Shown piece after piece: positions 1-12,454 of a DNA stretch of 64,000 bases. A program made the translations under genes and the position numbers. The notes under the pieces were generated by a model. It saw only the letters and a list, made by a program, of their open reading frames with translations, was not told the DNA's origin and ran no database searches. The stretch is taken from assembly GCA_039519185.1 (NCBI GenBank), contig CM076850.1, forward strand, positions 162,484,462-162,548,461. Direction: 5' to 3'. Source of the stretch: Astragalus membranaceus. Its lineage: Eukaryota > Streptophyta > Magnoliopsida > Fabales > Fabaceae. How positions within the stretch are numbered: the first letter of the stretch is position 1; each line of letters starts with the position of its first letter.

Positions 1-3000
1 ATGCTCCAGTTCTCAATGCATCAACTGTTTCTGTCGTTGCCTTGGCACCTTCCAACATTATCATCTGTAACACATTACAAGCATAAGATAAAAATGATAC
101 ATTAAAAACTTAATGACATTGTACCTAAAGCTGTAAGAATCAAACCGGACCAGCCAGTCAGTTTGGGAAAACTATTAACTGGTCCAATCAACACTTTTTA
201 CTGGTAAAAAAATGGATAAACTGATCATAAACCAGTCAACCTGTGTGAATCAATCATGATTCAAATGGTTCAACCGGAGCTTTTTTTTTATATACTTTCG
301 AAAATAACTTCCCAAGGGTTATTTGGTTCATATATAACCAACTCTGCATCTCTTTTAATTTTTCAAATGTGAGGCAGCCCTTTTTACAGGTAAAAAAATA
401 GGTAAGAATGGATAAACTGATCATAAACCATTCAAATGTGAGGCAAATGAAAAGCAGTAAGAGTTTGGACGCTCACTCACTGGTGCCCCTTGTGTTTGTT
501 TTCCCCTACTTTGTTCTCACATATTTGTGATATTCATCCCATACTAAGAGTTCGTTTTAAAAAAATAATCAATCTTAAAACAACCTAAAATTTTATTATA
601 ATAAAAAGCAATTTAGAATCGTTTTTGAGAAATAACCTGATCTTAATGAGTGTGATAGATGAGAGAAGACCCCAAAAAAAAAGATTTGTGAGGTTTTGAA
701 TAAAAGGGTTGAATAGTTAGTGAGGTTTTTTTGCATTTTGTTTTAATTAGTTAGCCAAAGTGCCCAAGTCTTTCTTTTTAAGGTTTGATATCTAACCGTA
801 AAAAAAGGGTCGAATAGTTAGTGAGGTTTTGAAAGCATTAGTTGTCACTACTAAATACAAAGTTGCATTCCCACCTGGTCATGAATACGCAGCTGGAAGT
901 TACCGAGCTGCTCTATTTGTTGTTCATATAGCCTCTTTCTCTTCAAACATTGTATTGCGGCTGTATGAGGTAGAAATTCAAAACAATGTCACAATATATT
1001 AATACATCATTGACCCATGGAGCATCTCCAGTAATAATGGGTTCCTAAAGAGCATGTGAGTGTGAGTGTGAGTGTACGTCAGATTTTTCTTTTCTTCTTT
1101 GGGTAGAAAAATGCAGGTAAAACTTATCCTCCAAAATTCAATAAAAAGTGCACTGTAAATAGCAAGAGGAAGGGGGATTACACCATGGTCCATGTTACAT
1201 TTATTTAGGGAAGATTCACACCCACACATTGCAACCCAACTTTTAAATATGGAAACATGAATAAAATTATGAAGTGTCTGGTAATTTTATTTTATGATTT
1301 TCCGAAAAAGAAATGATATATGCCTCTCATGGGCCACTAAACTAAAAGTTAATAGTAATGAAAAAAGATTGAAACCTTAGTTGCTACTGTCTGAATCATT
1401 TAAGAGCTTAAAAAAGGGGAAATTGTTCTTATAAAGCTTTTACTACGGCAGAGTTTAGTGAAGAGTCGAATTAATGGTGGATCTATTCTAACCAGTCTTG
1501 CATATGCAAAAGGCTGATTCGACCACTAGAACCTGTGACCTCCTAGTCATACGACAGTAATTTCATCTGCTGTGCTAATACTCCTCTTCGATCCTATGAG
1601 CTTAATTTCTAATTTGGGTAGTTGAGGTGAGGGAGTACATTTGCAACTCACCAAAAATTGAAGGAGCGTGATAGCATTGAGGTGTTATTTCAGTAATGGA
1701 ACTTGTATTCCATAAATGTATTTGGCACAACTTAGATACAGCAATAGAATGAAAATAAATTGTCCAATGACAGACTTGGGTGTGAATTGTGATGTTAGTG
1801 ACATTGGAGACTGAGGACCATGTTAGCAAAGGATAATTTTGTTACTTTAAGAAAATACAGTGAATACGAAGGTAATTGCAATCAATACTAACGTGATTGA
1901 ATAGCTATATGGTCCAAAGGAAGTCCCATTCAACTTTGAAGGGATTGTACACTCATTTTAATTGAATGGTCTTTCACATTCCAATGTAACCACAAAACAA
2001 ACCTTTAGCTCATTCCAGCTCCCACCACCATGGTTCCAAAAGACTGAATAAGATGAAGAGTCTAAGACCCAAGTCTTGTTGAGAAACTTGACACATTTTT
2101 CTTGATTATAGAATCATAATGCCAAATTTTGACCAAATCAACATTAGCAAAGTCCAGAGTAACAAAAATATCAGGGAAAGTATGAAAGGAGGAAGCATTG
2201 TATTGCAAGGGACAATAGTTTTCTCCATATCATGCATACATGAATTTAGCCACATACCCCTTTTATTCTTTGCCCTAGTGAATTCCTTTGCTTTTTCAAC
2301 TTCTGCTGTAGCCTTTTTAAGAAGCACTTTCTCCTTTTTCTCCAGCATTTCAAGTGTCTACATGATTCAAGGAACAAAACATTCAAACGAAACAAATTCC
2401 CATTAGACTGTAAATTACTGCAAGAAAATACCAGTACGATTTCAAAATGTATACATCATTACATGATCAAACACAACATAGAAAAACTATACAAAGCTGC
2501 ATAACAAAACAAAGGATTTAGAAAGGAAAAATCAGACAATATAACCACCAGCTTGTTATCGCGACTTAGATCATGATCATGATCATGATGAGAATAATTT
2601 AGTTCACTAGTCAAGCTAAGATAAAGATCGAGCAATTAGCATAAACCTTATTGAAGAAGACCTTTATAAAAGAAGCAACAGGAAGATTAAAACACGGCTT
2701 CTGCTACTTCAGATTGTAAAAAGTAGTATCCGTAATGGTGTAAAATATATTACAAGAAAAACTGAAGGCTCGATTGAGAGATAAAACAATTGATATTCAA
2801 TATCCACAATTTAAGGGAAACTAAAATAATAATGTTGTTTATGGATTAACAAAATAAAGTAAAATTCTACTGTAAATTACAATACAGGGATAACTTACGA
2901 GTAATTTGAAGACGGAACAGTGGTATTTATCAATTACGCGCAATTCAAAAATCAGGATAAAGAGAAAAGTATGGAGTGCCAAATCGGAGTTACCTCGTTT

Positions 3001-3065
3001 AACTTGTCTAAAGTGGTTAGGGCATTGGCTTCTTGCTTAGGTTTACCGAAAATCCGGGTAAACAT
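1..3065 (-). CDS. SNF7: SNF7/VPS32-type ESCRT-III subunit (CHMP4 family), 3' end beyond window
   Basis: ESCRT-III filament subunit that polymerises on endosomal membranes to form multivesicular bodies. I read four exons on the minus strand: 3065-2994, 2357-2258, 960-875 and 64-1. The lengths (72, 100, 86, 64) keep frame and all junctions are GT-AG. Exon 1 gives MFTRIFGKPKQEANALTTLD, the SNF7 N-terminal amphipathic start. Exon 2 begins TLEMLEKKEKVLLKKA, the basic alpha-1 helix. Exon 3 covers AAIQCLKRKRLYEQQIEQLG and ends in IHDQ. Exon 4 starts MIMLEGAKATTETVDALR and runs off the window, so the acidic C-terminal half and MIM motif are not seen. The ATG is fixed by family conservation. The upstream region has an AAACCCTAAT telo-box-like motif near 3250-3275 and an AG repeat at 3313-3331. 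A broken copy of its first exon and intron lies at 23266-23998. The family call is very secure; which paralogue is not decided. Confidence 0.94.
1435..1605 (-). repeat. Possible tRNA-derived SINE remnant in SNF7 intron 2
   Basis: On the minus strand TTAGCACAGCAGATG resembles a pol III A box, and GTCACAGGTTCTAGTGG about 40 bases on resembles a B box. No convincing target-site duplication or tail was found, so this is a weak call. The rest of introns 2 and 3 of SNF7 (65-874 and 961-2257) shows no ORF or element I can name. Confidence 0.3.
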
Positions 3066-3599
3066 GATTGATTAGAAGATGTTGAAACACCAATACCCTT
3101 TGTGCGTCAAAGAGGTAAATTTAAGGGACAACGAAAAGTGAATTTGTGACTCGATCTCCCTGGAAAAAGAAAACAATCCATCAAAATCGAAGATCGGAAA
3201 TTGTTAAAAGGAGCGATCGTATGGAAAAAGGTGTAGTGAACGAACCCTGTTTGATGATTAGGGTTTGGAGAAAGAGAGACAAATATTAATCAAGGTTTTT
3301 CTGAAGAAAGAAAGAGAGAGAGAGAGAGAGATGGCGAAGCGCGAGGAGAGAGATAAAACGCGTACCAATGAGAAAAATAAGAGAAAGTAATCAGAACATA
3401 CCAAAAACGGATTAATTTTATATTTTTTAAGTCGGGTGTAAAAAAATTTCACATTCACCACCACCTCATAGATCCAAAAAATAACTAAAGGATTTACGTT
3501 AAATCTCTAGTTCAATTTTTAAAAAAAATTGGGAACGGATTTACCATAAATCCATGGTTTATTAATTTTTTTTTATTTTATATTTACAGGGGTGCTTAG

Positions 3600-3836
3600 C
3601 AGAGGTAGAGACAACAGAATTATGGACTTGAGGAGGGATTTTCGTGATGCGGGCTGGATCGTCACAAGTTGGTGGTATGGGTGAACCGGAAGAAACTCCG
3701 GCTAGTACACGCACACAGATCAAGATAGCCGGTAATGCTCCTCGCCGAGATAGACATGCCCGGGAGCGAGATAGATAGCATAGCAGGCTCCTCAGCAGGA
3801 CATGGAGGAGGAGGAGGCTGGTGGTCGGGACTATTT
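3600..3836 (-). pseudogene. Fragment of an element-borne reading frame, Pro/Gln-rich
   Basis: Translated on the minus strand, 3836 downward gives a segment starting SPDHQPPPPPCPAEEP. On the other side of the retrotransposon nest, 16380-16318 gives tandem copies of an SPDQQ-GHGN unit, coded by a 30-base repeat. Joining the two across the insertion restores one frame, so an LTR landed inside this coding region. No domain is recognisable. It could be a captured host gene or an accessory protein of the element. Confidence 0.35.
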
Positions 3837-3998
3837 CTGTAACACCCCCTTTTCCTTAACATTGAAAAGTGGTGTTGCACTTAAATAATTTCATATCTAA
3901 ATTTTCTTTTGAAAACAAATAGGTTTATTTTCTGTATGGATTTTCTAAATTTTGAGAAAATATAGATATACAAACATAATATATACGCATCACCAATA

Positions 3999-4123
3999 CC
4001 ATTCTCTCTCTCAACCATCTCTCTCGTTTTCGCTCTCACCTCCACCGTAAGCCACCGTGGCTTACGGTGGCTTACGGTGGAGGTGAGAGCGAAAACGAGA
4101 GAGATGGTTGAGAGAGAGAATGG
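3999..4123. repeat. Near-perfect palindrome, arms of about 58 bp, at the broken LTR edge
   Basis: 3999-4056 is the reverse complement of 4066-4123, with a 9-base spacer around the repeated GTGGCTTACG motif. The right arm is normal LTR sequence, as in the other LTR at 13599-13655. The left arm is an inverted copy found only here. It marks where the retrotransposon's 3' LTR is cut short. Confidence 0.9.
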
Positions 4124-5518
4124 GCTCGTGATGGAGAGTGACGTTGCAGTGGCGACGACGACGATGGGCGGTGCAACTGTTCTGGCCGTGTATAATGTAG
4201 CCATGGACGGCGGTGGTGCGCCGGAGATGGTGGTGGCGTGTGGTTTTTTTTGCGGCGGATGCTTCGCCGGAGGTGATGTAGGTGAGGTAAGAATCTTCCT
4301 TTTTCTCTCTCTTTCTCTGTCTTCTGCCTTTTCTTTCATCAACATCTCATTCAATTTTTTTTCTTTTGTGGGTTAGGGATTTGATGTTTTCATGGTGGTG
4401 AGAGACAAAGGGGAGACGATGGTGAAGGTTTGTCCACGGCGGGGGTTTTACGCCGGAGGTGGATGCGAAGGGCGTTGGTGCGCCGGTGGTGTTAGGACGA
4501 TGGGAGGGGGTTCGTCGGAGGAGGCACTGAAAGACGCAAGTAGCCACGGTGGGAGAGGAAAAAACAGAGACGTTTTGGGTAAGGGGGAAGGGCGTCAGTG
4601 GACTCAAAGGGACGATGATGGAGGAAGACAAGGGAGGTCACTGTCGTGGGTGGCGTGATGTTGTGTGGTTGCAAGAATGGTCACGGTGGGGTTCTTGCCG
4701 AGAATGGTTTTGTGGTTGTTGCGGTGTTTGGTTGTTGGTTTGAGAGAGAGGGTCGAAGATGCGGACTGTGCTGGTTTTCTGCTTGTGTTTTTATTTTGTA
4801 TTCCCCTCCCTATTTGTCCTAAGTTTTTTCTCCCCCATCTATCCGTTTTGAAAACTGTTTTTATGTGTTTGTTATAGAGGACTCGAGGCGTGGGATGTGA
4901 TATTGGAGACCAGCAATTTGCAAGGGGTACAGGTTAGTGGAGCAGAGGAGCTGCAGCAGCAGGGTGGTGTCCTGTTGGAGCAAATTGGGAAAATGACAAA
5001 GAAGCAAGAAGAAATTAGCATTGGCCTAATTCTTCAAATGGTAGCAGCAGTGCTGCATCTAGCAGGGGGCGCTCCTGCCCCTTTTTTTATTTTATTTTGA
5101 TTTTAAATTTTGTACCTTCTTGTATTTAAATTTTGTCTATACATGTGTACTAAAGTTGACTTTGTAAAAAAACTGATTATTAAAAAGCATTTCTTCACAA
5201 TCTGATTTTTATTAGATTTTTATAACAAAATTAAACTGATAACAACGACGATAAACATACGTACATGACGAGACGCGAACGCGTGTCCGCAACGAGAATA
5301 CCCAAATTTGCGTACCAAAATAAACACTCGTACACAACGAGACGCGAACACGCGTCCGCGACGAGACAAAAATGTGTACATTATTTAAAAATCGCACGCG
5401 CGCACAATGAGAAGTAACACGCCTATACACGACTGGGAACGACACACATAAACGACAAAACAATATTTTGGATTTTCTAGTAAGCTTTAAATTAGCCGGA
5501 CAAAATTAGGGTATGACA
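4066..5518 (-). repeat. Truncated 3' LTR of the Ogre/Tat-like element
   Basis: This aligns with 13609-14661 of the other LTR, including the GACGAGACGCGAAC and ACACGACTGGGAACGAC stretches near its end. It carries about 390 bases (roughly 4507-4893) absent from the other copy, where the sequence jumps straight from GGGAGGGGG to GATGTG. It lacks everything equivalent to 12455-13598. Confidence 0.8.
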
Positions 5519-8500
5519 GCCGCCCCTCTTTATTTATATTTTACTAGGAAATATGAAGGGTTTCCAAATTTCTCGAGTAAAATAGAAATGAAGATAAAAA
5601 GACACTAATTTTGTCAAGACTATTTTTTTAGAAATTATTGAAAGATAATGGGTTGACACAGAATAAAAGTTAATAAGGGTCACCGGGGATCTGAAGGAGC
5701 ACTGGGGCTCTGATGGTCTAATTGCAGTCGATGCTTGGCGCATTGATTGGAGTTAGACTGAAGCACTGACGAGGTCTGAAGGGCATGCCTAAGCGTGATG
5801 GACCAATGGGTCTGATGGAGCGCAAATTAGCGATGGTACTAGTAAAACGGTCTGCTTCGGGGGTGGCCTTTTTCGAGCGGCCATGGGGGCAAGGTCAGGT
5901 CGTTGACCTGATTTGTGCACCTCGAAGGACGTGCACTGTGTTTTTTAGGCGGACACAGCTAGTCTGAAGGACCTGGGGTCGGATGATCGGTCGCGCTCAG
6001 TGTCGACATAGTGATCTGAAGGTAGAGTTCGAAGTCGTTGCTTTGACGTGTTAATTCGAACTGAACTGAAGGACCTGGGGTCGGATGATCTGTCGATTAC
6101 TCGATAACGCGACGTGCGATCTGGATTGAAGGACCATTGATGGTCTGAAGGAGCGCTTGGGCTCTGAAGGACCACTGGGGGTCAGCAAGAGTACTGGGAC
6201 TCTGAATTGTGATATGAGACCAGCGCTTGGAGCACCGACTTTGAGGGAACAAACTATTTGGATTGACACATGGCGTACTTGCCTAGAACATACCTAATGA
6301 ATGCATTTACCTGAGAAGGGAAAAGCTATCTATATTTGGCTTGTCTAAAAATGCAATGAATGATGTATGCGTGCAATATAGGTATGTGAAATGGTAGGTG
6401 TCTGATGGGATGAATGAAACGTGGCAGATGATGTGAGTTGAAGTTGATGGGACATGGAGGTTGACAAACAACATATGTGAATGCAGATAAGATATGAATG
6501 TGATTGTGCTGATTAATTCTGGCGGAATGATGAATGTAATGGAATGAGCGATTTTTTCTCTTTTTGCTTTTTTGCCTTTTTTCTTTATTATAATGAGTGT
6601 ATGAAATGCAAAGTGCGAATGTGATGCAAATGTAATGATTTGGTGCAAATGCCATGGTGAATAAAGGAAAACACGCGAATGCATGACACAATGATATGAT
6701 TAGTGATGTAAAAAAACTTTTTTGGCAATGATGAGACCGGCACTCGACACATCTATCGAAGCAAACAATGTTATGCATGTGACGAACGTGCAATGATTGG
6801 TATCTGGTGGGATGATGAATGAAATGGGTATGCCATGGGTGTTGAACCTGATGGGATGAGAAAGTTGACAAACAGTGTATGAGAAGTGAATGTGACTGTA
6901 GTGATTAATTTTTGGTGTGATGATGAATGTAATAGATGGATTTTTCTTTTTGCTTTTTCTTATTTACTTTGCTTCTTTTCTCGATGCATGCAATGCGAAT
7001 GTGAATATGATGCGAATGTAATACTTTGATGCAAATGCTATGGTGGATGCATGATTGCATGGTGGAATGATTTATGCTATGATTTGGTTGATGATGTAGA
7101 AAGATTTTTTCTTTTTTGTAATGATAAGATATGAGGCTTTTGATGCGAGAGGAAAATAAGTGAATCTTTTGAAACAATCATTCCTTGAACTCAGACGCGA
7201 CAATCTCAAAGTTGTTATTCACGGACACTGATGTGCAAAAGTAATTGGCTATATTTGCAGACTCGCTTATTTTGCTCTCCTATGATGGTGTCCCGTGATG
7301 ATCACGTTATTAACTTGTGTTCTCTCTCTTTGAAGCTTTGTTTAGCAAACACGTATAGTAATGCAAGTATAGATGAATGAGTCAGTTAACTTGGCTCTAG
7401 ATTTAGGGTATGACAGATGAAGGGATAAATGAAAAGTGAGGGGACGAATGGTAGGTTTTTGCCAAAGCCAAGAAAGGTGGGTCCTCCTCAACTCAAGAAA
7501 TGTGGTACTTCCCCCAATTTATAGTTGATGATGGTGAGTGGATAAATTGCCTCTGTCTAGTGATGACAACAGCTAGGGGTGTAAAGGCAATAATGAGTTG
7601 AGAATGCCATGACTTTGGAATGAAGGGTGGTAAGCAAGAGATTTTGTCTCAACCCATGGCGTTTGGTGTTGCCCCAACTATGACAATGACTAGGTTTCCA
7701 TGACTAGAGTTTGCAAAAGGCTGTATTCAGCATGGTAGGTTGAGAAATTGCCCCGGTGTGGTCTTATGGATGTGAATATGGCGAGGGGATGAGATGGGTG
7801 TAGGGAGAATTTCCCGATTTTAGGTGGAGTGGATGGTGACGGGATTGCCCCACTTTGGAATGGTATTTCAAATGGTGCTTTTAGTGGGGTTGTGAAAGGT
7901 GACTGAGTTAGGGACATGGGTTTTTGGAATTGGTGGTATGGACTGGATGTGGTATATGAATGGGATGGATGTCGGACATTTTCCCCAAGTTCAATAAGCA
8001 TGAAAGGTGAAAGGTATGCCCCACTTTGATATCTAGGTGATGGTCCTAGTCTAAACTTTTGGCCCTTTGAAGGTGACTCCCACAGACTATGATAATCCTG
8101 AGTTTTTGATACGATGAAAATTTCACTTGGTGATCACTAAACCTTGTCTTGATATCAGTGCAATTTGAATGAATATTGGAGTGCAAGTCCCTTTGATTTT
8201 TTTTCAGCAAATATATTGTAAATAAATAAACTTACTTGTCCTAAAATTTAAAATTTTGAGAAAACGAAAGCAATCAACCATTGATCCGCATGGACTTGTT
8301 AGGGTTGTAGCGTGGCCAGTGGTTAGGGGTTTATGAAAGAAGGGTTTGTAATGTGGTCAAAGGTTATGGGTAATGTGGTCAATGGTTATGGGCTTGTGGA
8401 GTATAGGCTCAAATGGGCTCAGAGAGGTGTTTGATGGTTTATTGATACGATGACCTTTTAAAAGATAAGTAGGTTCTGAGAAGTGCTGGAGGCCAATGAT

Positions 8501-11500
8501 TTGGGTTTTGTGGAAGAAATGATAATTCGGCCTAAGGAGGTGTTTGTGGGTTTATTCGGACAAGGATATCTTATGTGTTTGGTGATTTTATGTATCAGCT
8601 CACAATTTCTACTGCTTTTGCCTTTTTCTTTGAGGATTTCTTTTTCAATCATCTTTTTTGAATTTCACTTTCTTTTTTGTGATCTTTTTTCTCTTTCTTT
8701 TATTTGAGTAGAGTGAGCTGATAAAAGTGACACACCATTTTTGATGTGGAATTGATCCTTGTCTAGGGTGATTGAGAGATTTTTTTTGATTTTTGGCTTA
8801 AAGCGGGTAGCAAAGGGTATTTTTTTTATGCTTTTTTTTGAGGATATGGGAAGATGACCAAACTTCATTTCAAATCATGATTGCTTGTTTTCTCAAAAAT
8901 TAACTCAAGAACAAAAATTTATTTATTTTTATATATCTACTCTTTTCTTTATTTCTTTTTAAATGCCCTAACTTTTGCTTTAGGCTGCTCTCGCGAGTTT
9001 CCAACCTAACAGGCTTTTTGATTTTTTTTGTAAATGACTTGCACCAAGGGAAAACAATGTTGACAAGATATCTCGTGATCACAAATTTGCCCCAGCATGG
9101 GGACCTAAAGTGTTAGTTTATGAAAATTCATCATTGGGAACAAAACCATATAGTCAACTAGCTAAGTACTTGTGTGGGGAATATGCACTGGGTGGTCGGG
9201 GTGGGACCGGACGTGTAAAGGGATGATGATACGATGGAAAGATGTGGATATTAACTGACTCAGACAAGAATAAATGCACGTTGCATACAAGTTCACCATA
9301 AGAATGCTCCACAGCAAGTTAGCATAGTTAGAGACATGATAGAAGAAATTTTTAATAAGGTAACAAAATGGACCATTTGGATCGTTCATCATGGAACTGA
9401 TGAAATGCATCATTTTGCTGAAGAAAATTGTAAACGAGCTGCAAACAGTGAATAACTTTTTTTTTTTTGGAAATTGAGTTTCTGAAAACACATTGAGTTT
9501 GTAGCTAAGCTAAACTTTTCCAAAGAAGAAATAATCAACTTCGCCTCATCTCTCATCGAAGTTTTTGAAAAAGGTAATGCTCATGTTTTTTGTATGAATG
9601 AACACATGATAATGTATATGCATGATGCATATGCCTAAAATGCGTGAATGAATGATTTATGAATGAATGGAAATACATGAAAAATGAGATGTTCACAATT
9701 TTTTGAAATTGTGCTCATAATTGTTTTCTACTCTTTTCTAGAAAAATGTGATGCACATGATGATGAATATGTATGATGAAAATGCAAATGCGTGAAATGC
9801 GTGAAGGGAATGATCTCCTGGAAAGATCAACTATTCTAAACGATTTTTTTACTTTTTGGAGACAATATAGCATGCAGATGATGCAACTCGTCGTTTATTG
9901 CTAACTGAAATATATTTTGGATGATGAATGACTTTTTGTTTCTTTTTTTATTTAGAAAATGACTCATGCATGGATGACTGATGCGTTTGAGGTGGTTTGG
10001 GATAAATAAATTGTTATTTTTTATTATTTTTTTTATGATGCATGAAGAGGAGTAATGTGTTTGAATGGAATAATGAATGAATGTAATTTTTTTATAATAT
10101 CCAGGTGATATTATTTTCCCATTTTTGGCGTATGGCTATGCAAGATGAAGTAATTTAGACAAATAAAAAATATGATATTTTGTTATTTTCTAGATGATGA
10201 GATGCATGTTGGTACCATGATAATGGGATGAAGATAATGACTATATTCTATTATGAATGCCTGATGATTTTTTTTTATTTTCTAGTTAAAAGATTAACTA
10301 TGCTCACGCAACAAGAATAATCAAGTTAAACGCCCCCTTGTGTCCTGATGCATGAAGGAACACATGGTGATAGATGACGAAAATGCAGATGCGAATGCAT
10401 GAAATGCGTGCATGAATGATCACTTGGAAAGGTCAGTTATTCTAAATAATTTTTGGAGGCAATGATGACATAATTTTTGAAATGATGCATGTTGAAACAG
10501 TGTATAAATGATGTGTGGATGAAATGGCGTATGGATGATTTAATGAAACAACAGTTTTTTTTTGGATGAGTGAAAAGGTGCGTGAATGCTATGTTTTTTT
10601 TACATGCATATCATGATATTGCAAATGATGAAATGCCTTGATTTTTGCGAATGATTATGAATGAATGAAAATGCATGCTAAATGAGATATTCAGTTATTT
10701 ATCACAATTTTTTTTAATTGTGATCATGTTTTTTTATTCTTTTCTTTTTCATGAAAAAAAAAATGCAATGTATGAATGAACGAATAACGTTGCATGATGT
10801 AGATGCGAGGAAGGTGAATGAATGATCACTTGAAAAGATTGACTATCCAAAATGATTTTTCGGAGGCAATGCAATATGATGATGAATAATGCAAGAAAGT
10901 GGCATCATTTTATTATTTTTCTTTTATTTTGGAAATGATGCATGCTAGATGACTAACGCATTCGAGGTGATTAGGAATGAAGAGCTTTTGTTTTTATTTT
11001 TATTTTTCTATGCATAAAGAGGAGTAACGAATATAGTATGTTTTGTCCTATATGAGTATGCAAGATGATGCAAGTTGGACAAATATGTAGTGTCTTTGTT
11101 TTTTTGGATAATGATATGCATGTTATTACCAAGAGAACGAGATGTATATGAAAACAAGTGATTCGTTCTATGGTGATTTTTTATTTTCTAGCAAAATATA
11201 ATGCCCATGATGACAGATATGTATGAAAAATGCGAATGCATGAAGAAATAAATGTTTGATCCTAATGCAATTATTTTTGTTTTTCGAGAGGTAGTGCACA
11301 TGTATGCAGCCTCTTATTTTTGATTTATTGGATGACAAATGATACAATTATAATGAAATAATTTTTGTTTTATTTGGAAAATGATACATGAATATGGAGT
11401 TGATGCATTTAAACTAGGATGGTCACATGAGGGAAATAATGTATGAATGTTATGTTTTTTTGAAATGTAATTCAAGACTTTACAAATGATGTGATACCTA

Positions 11501-12454
11501 CACTGTGTGATCATGACTTTGAATGATTATGAATGAATGTCGGTGCATATGATGCTATTGCCCTTTTTTTGTGTGCGAGGAAACAAAATGCATGACACTC
11601 GCAGCGATTTTTTTAAAATGCGTGGAAAGGGAATAGTGAACATAACTTTTATGTAGTATGCAAGATGGACAAATGACGCAAATGATATTTCTAGGATGAT
11701 GAGATGCATGGTAGTGCAATGATAATGGGATGCGTGTGAAAGAATGATCTTACTTTGTTATGGATGCATGATGATTTTTTTTGGGTATGATGATGTCGCC
11801 TTATATGCATGCAAATGAAGGAAAGAAGCATAAAAATGTTTTTTTTGAGTGATTTTATTTTTGGAGAAACGCTAACCAGATTAATAGAGAGGGTAAGTAT
11901 AATGTCTCTGTGTCCTAGGTGGGTCATGTCTAAATTGGGATTTTCAACATGGTCTAGGGTCGCTTATGTGATCAATCTCTCAGGTGGCTCTATTCACTTC
12001 CTCACAAAGGTTTCCAGAGCTAAAATCCCCTCCATGATATGATCCACAACGATAGCGAGCTACCTGGTGTGGGATACCATGAAGGAGCGTACTCTGGTTG
12101 AGACTTTCATGAGAGTCAGACAGATAAAATCCAGAATGACTGTCACTAATTATCTCCACTCGTCCTAGGTTATTTTTAGACCCGGGTATAAGGCCCCACT
12201 CAGAAGTGTGTGCATAAACATGTGTAAGTGACGTGTGTGATATGAGCATAATACCTAGACTACACAAACTAGACAAAATATACAACAATAATAACAAAAA
12301 AGTCGTCTACCCTAAGGTTCAATAATATAAAGAAATGCTAATAATTAAATAAAATAAGCATAAGGGCAAAAACAAAATATAAAATTAACAAATACTTACA
12401 CATTTAGTTTATTAGGCTTGACTCTCTTAGTTAGTCCCCAGTGAAGTCGCCAGC
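5519..12454 (-). other. Non-coding interior of the Ogre/Tat-like element, ATG-rich repeats
   Basis: About 6.9 kb without a long conserved frame. 6300-7180 holds two diverged copies of a block built on GATGAATG and TGCAAATG. 9540-11800 holds several 400-600-base imperfect repeats, each with a GAATGATCACTTGGAAAG-like line followed by a T-run and GGAGGCAATG; examples are near 9805, 10408 and 10812. The plus strand is saturated with ATGA and GCATGA words, which makes many short spurious frames. The minus-strand frames here (for example at 6307-6871) are His/Ile-rich translations of this repeat. Confidence 0.7.
12436..12452 (-). promoter_or_regulatory. Retrotransposon primer-binding site
   Basis: TGGCGACTTCACTGGGG on the minus strand, two bases after the 5' LTR. 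A TGG start matched to a tRNA CCA end is the expected form; the following bases fit the Tat/Ogre-style site. The tRNA identity (commonly Arg for Ogre) is from general knowledge and not tested. Confidence 0.7.

Noticed and set aside
3995..4130. The palindrome as a microRNA precursor
   Set aside because: The arms are nearly perfect and are explained by an inverted LTR copy; no microRNA family seed is recognised. Small-RNA output is possible but untested.
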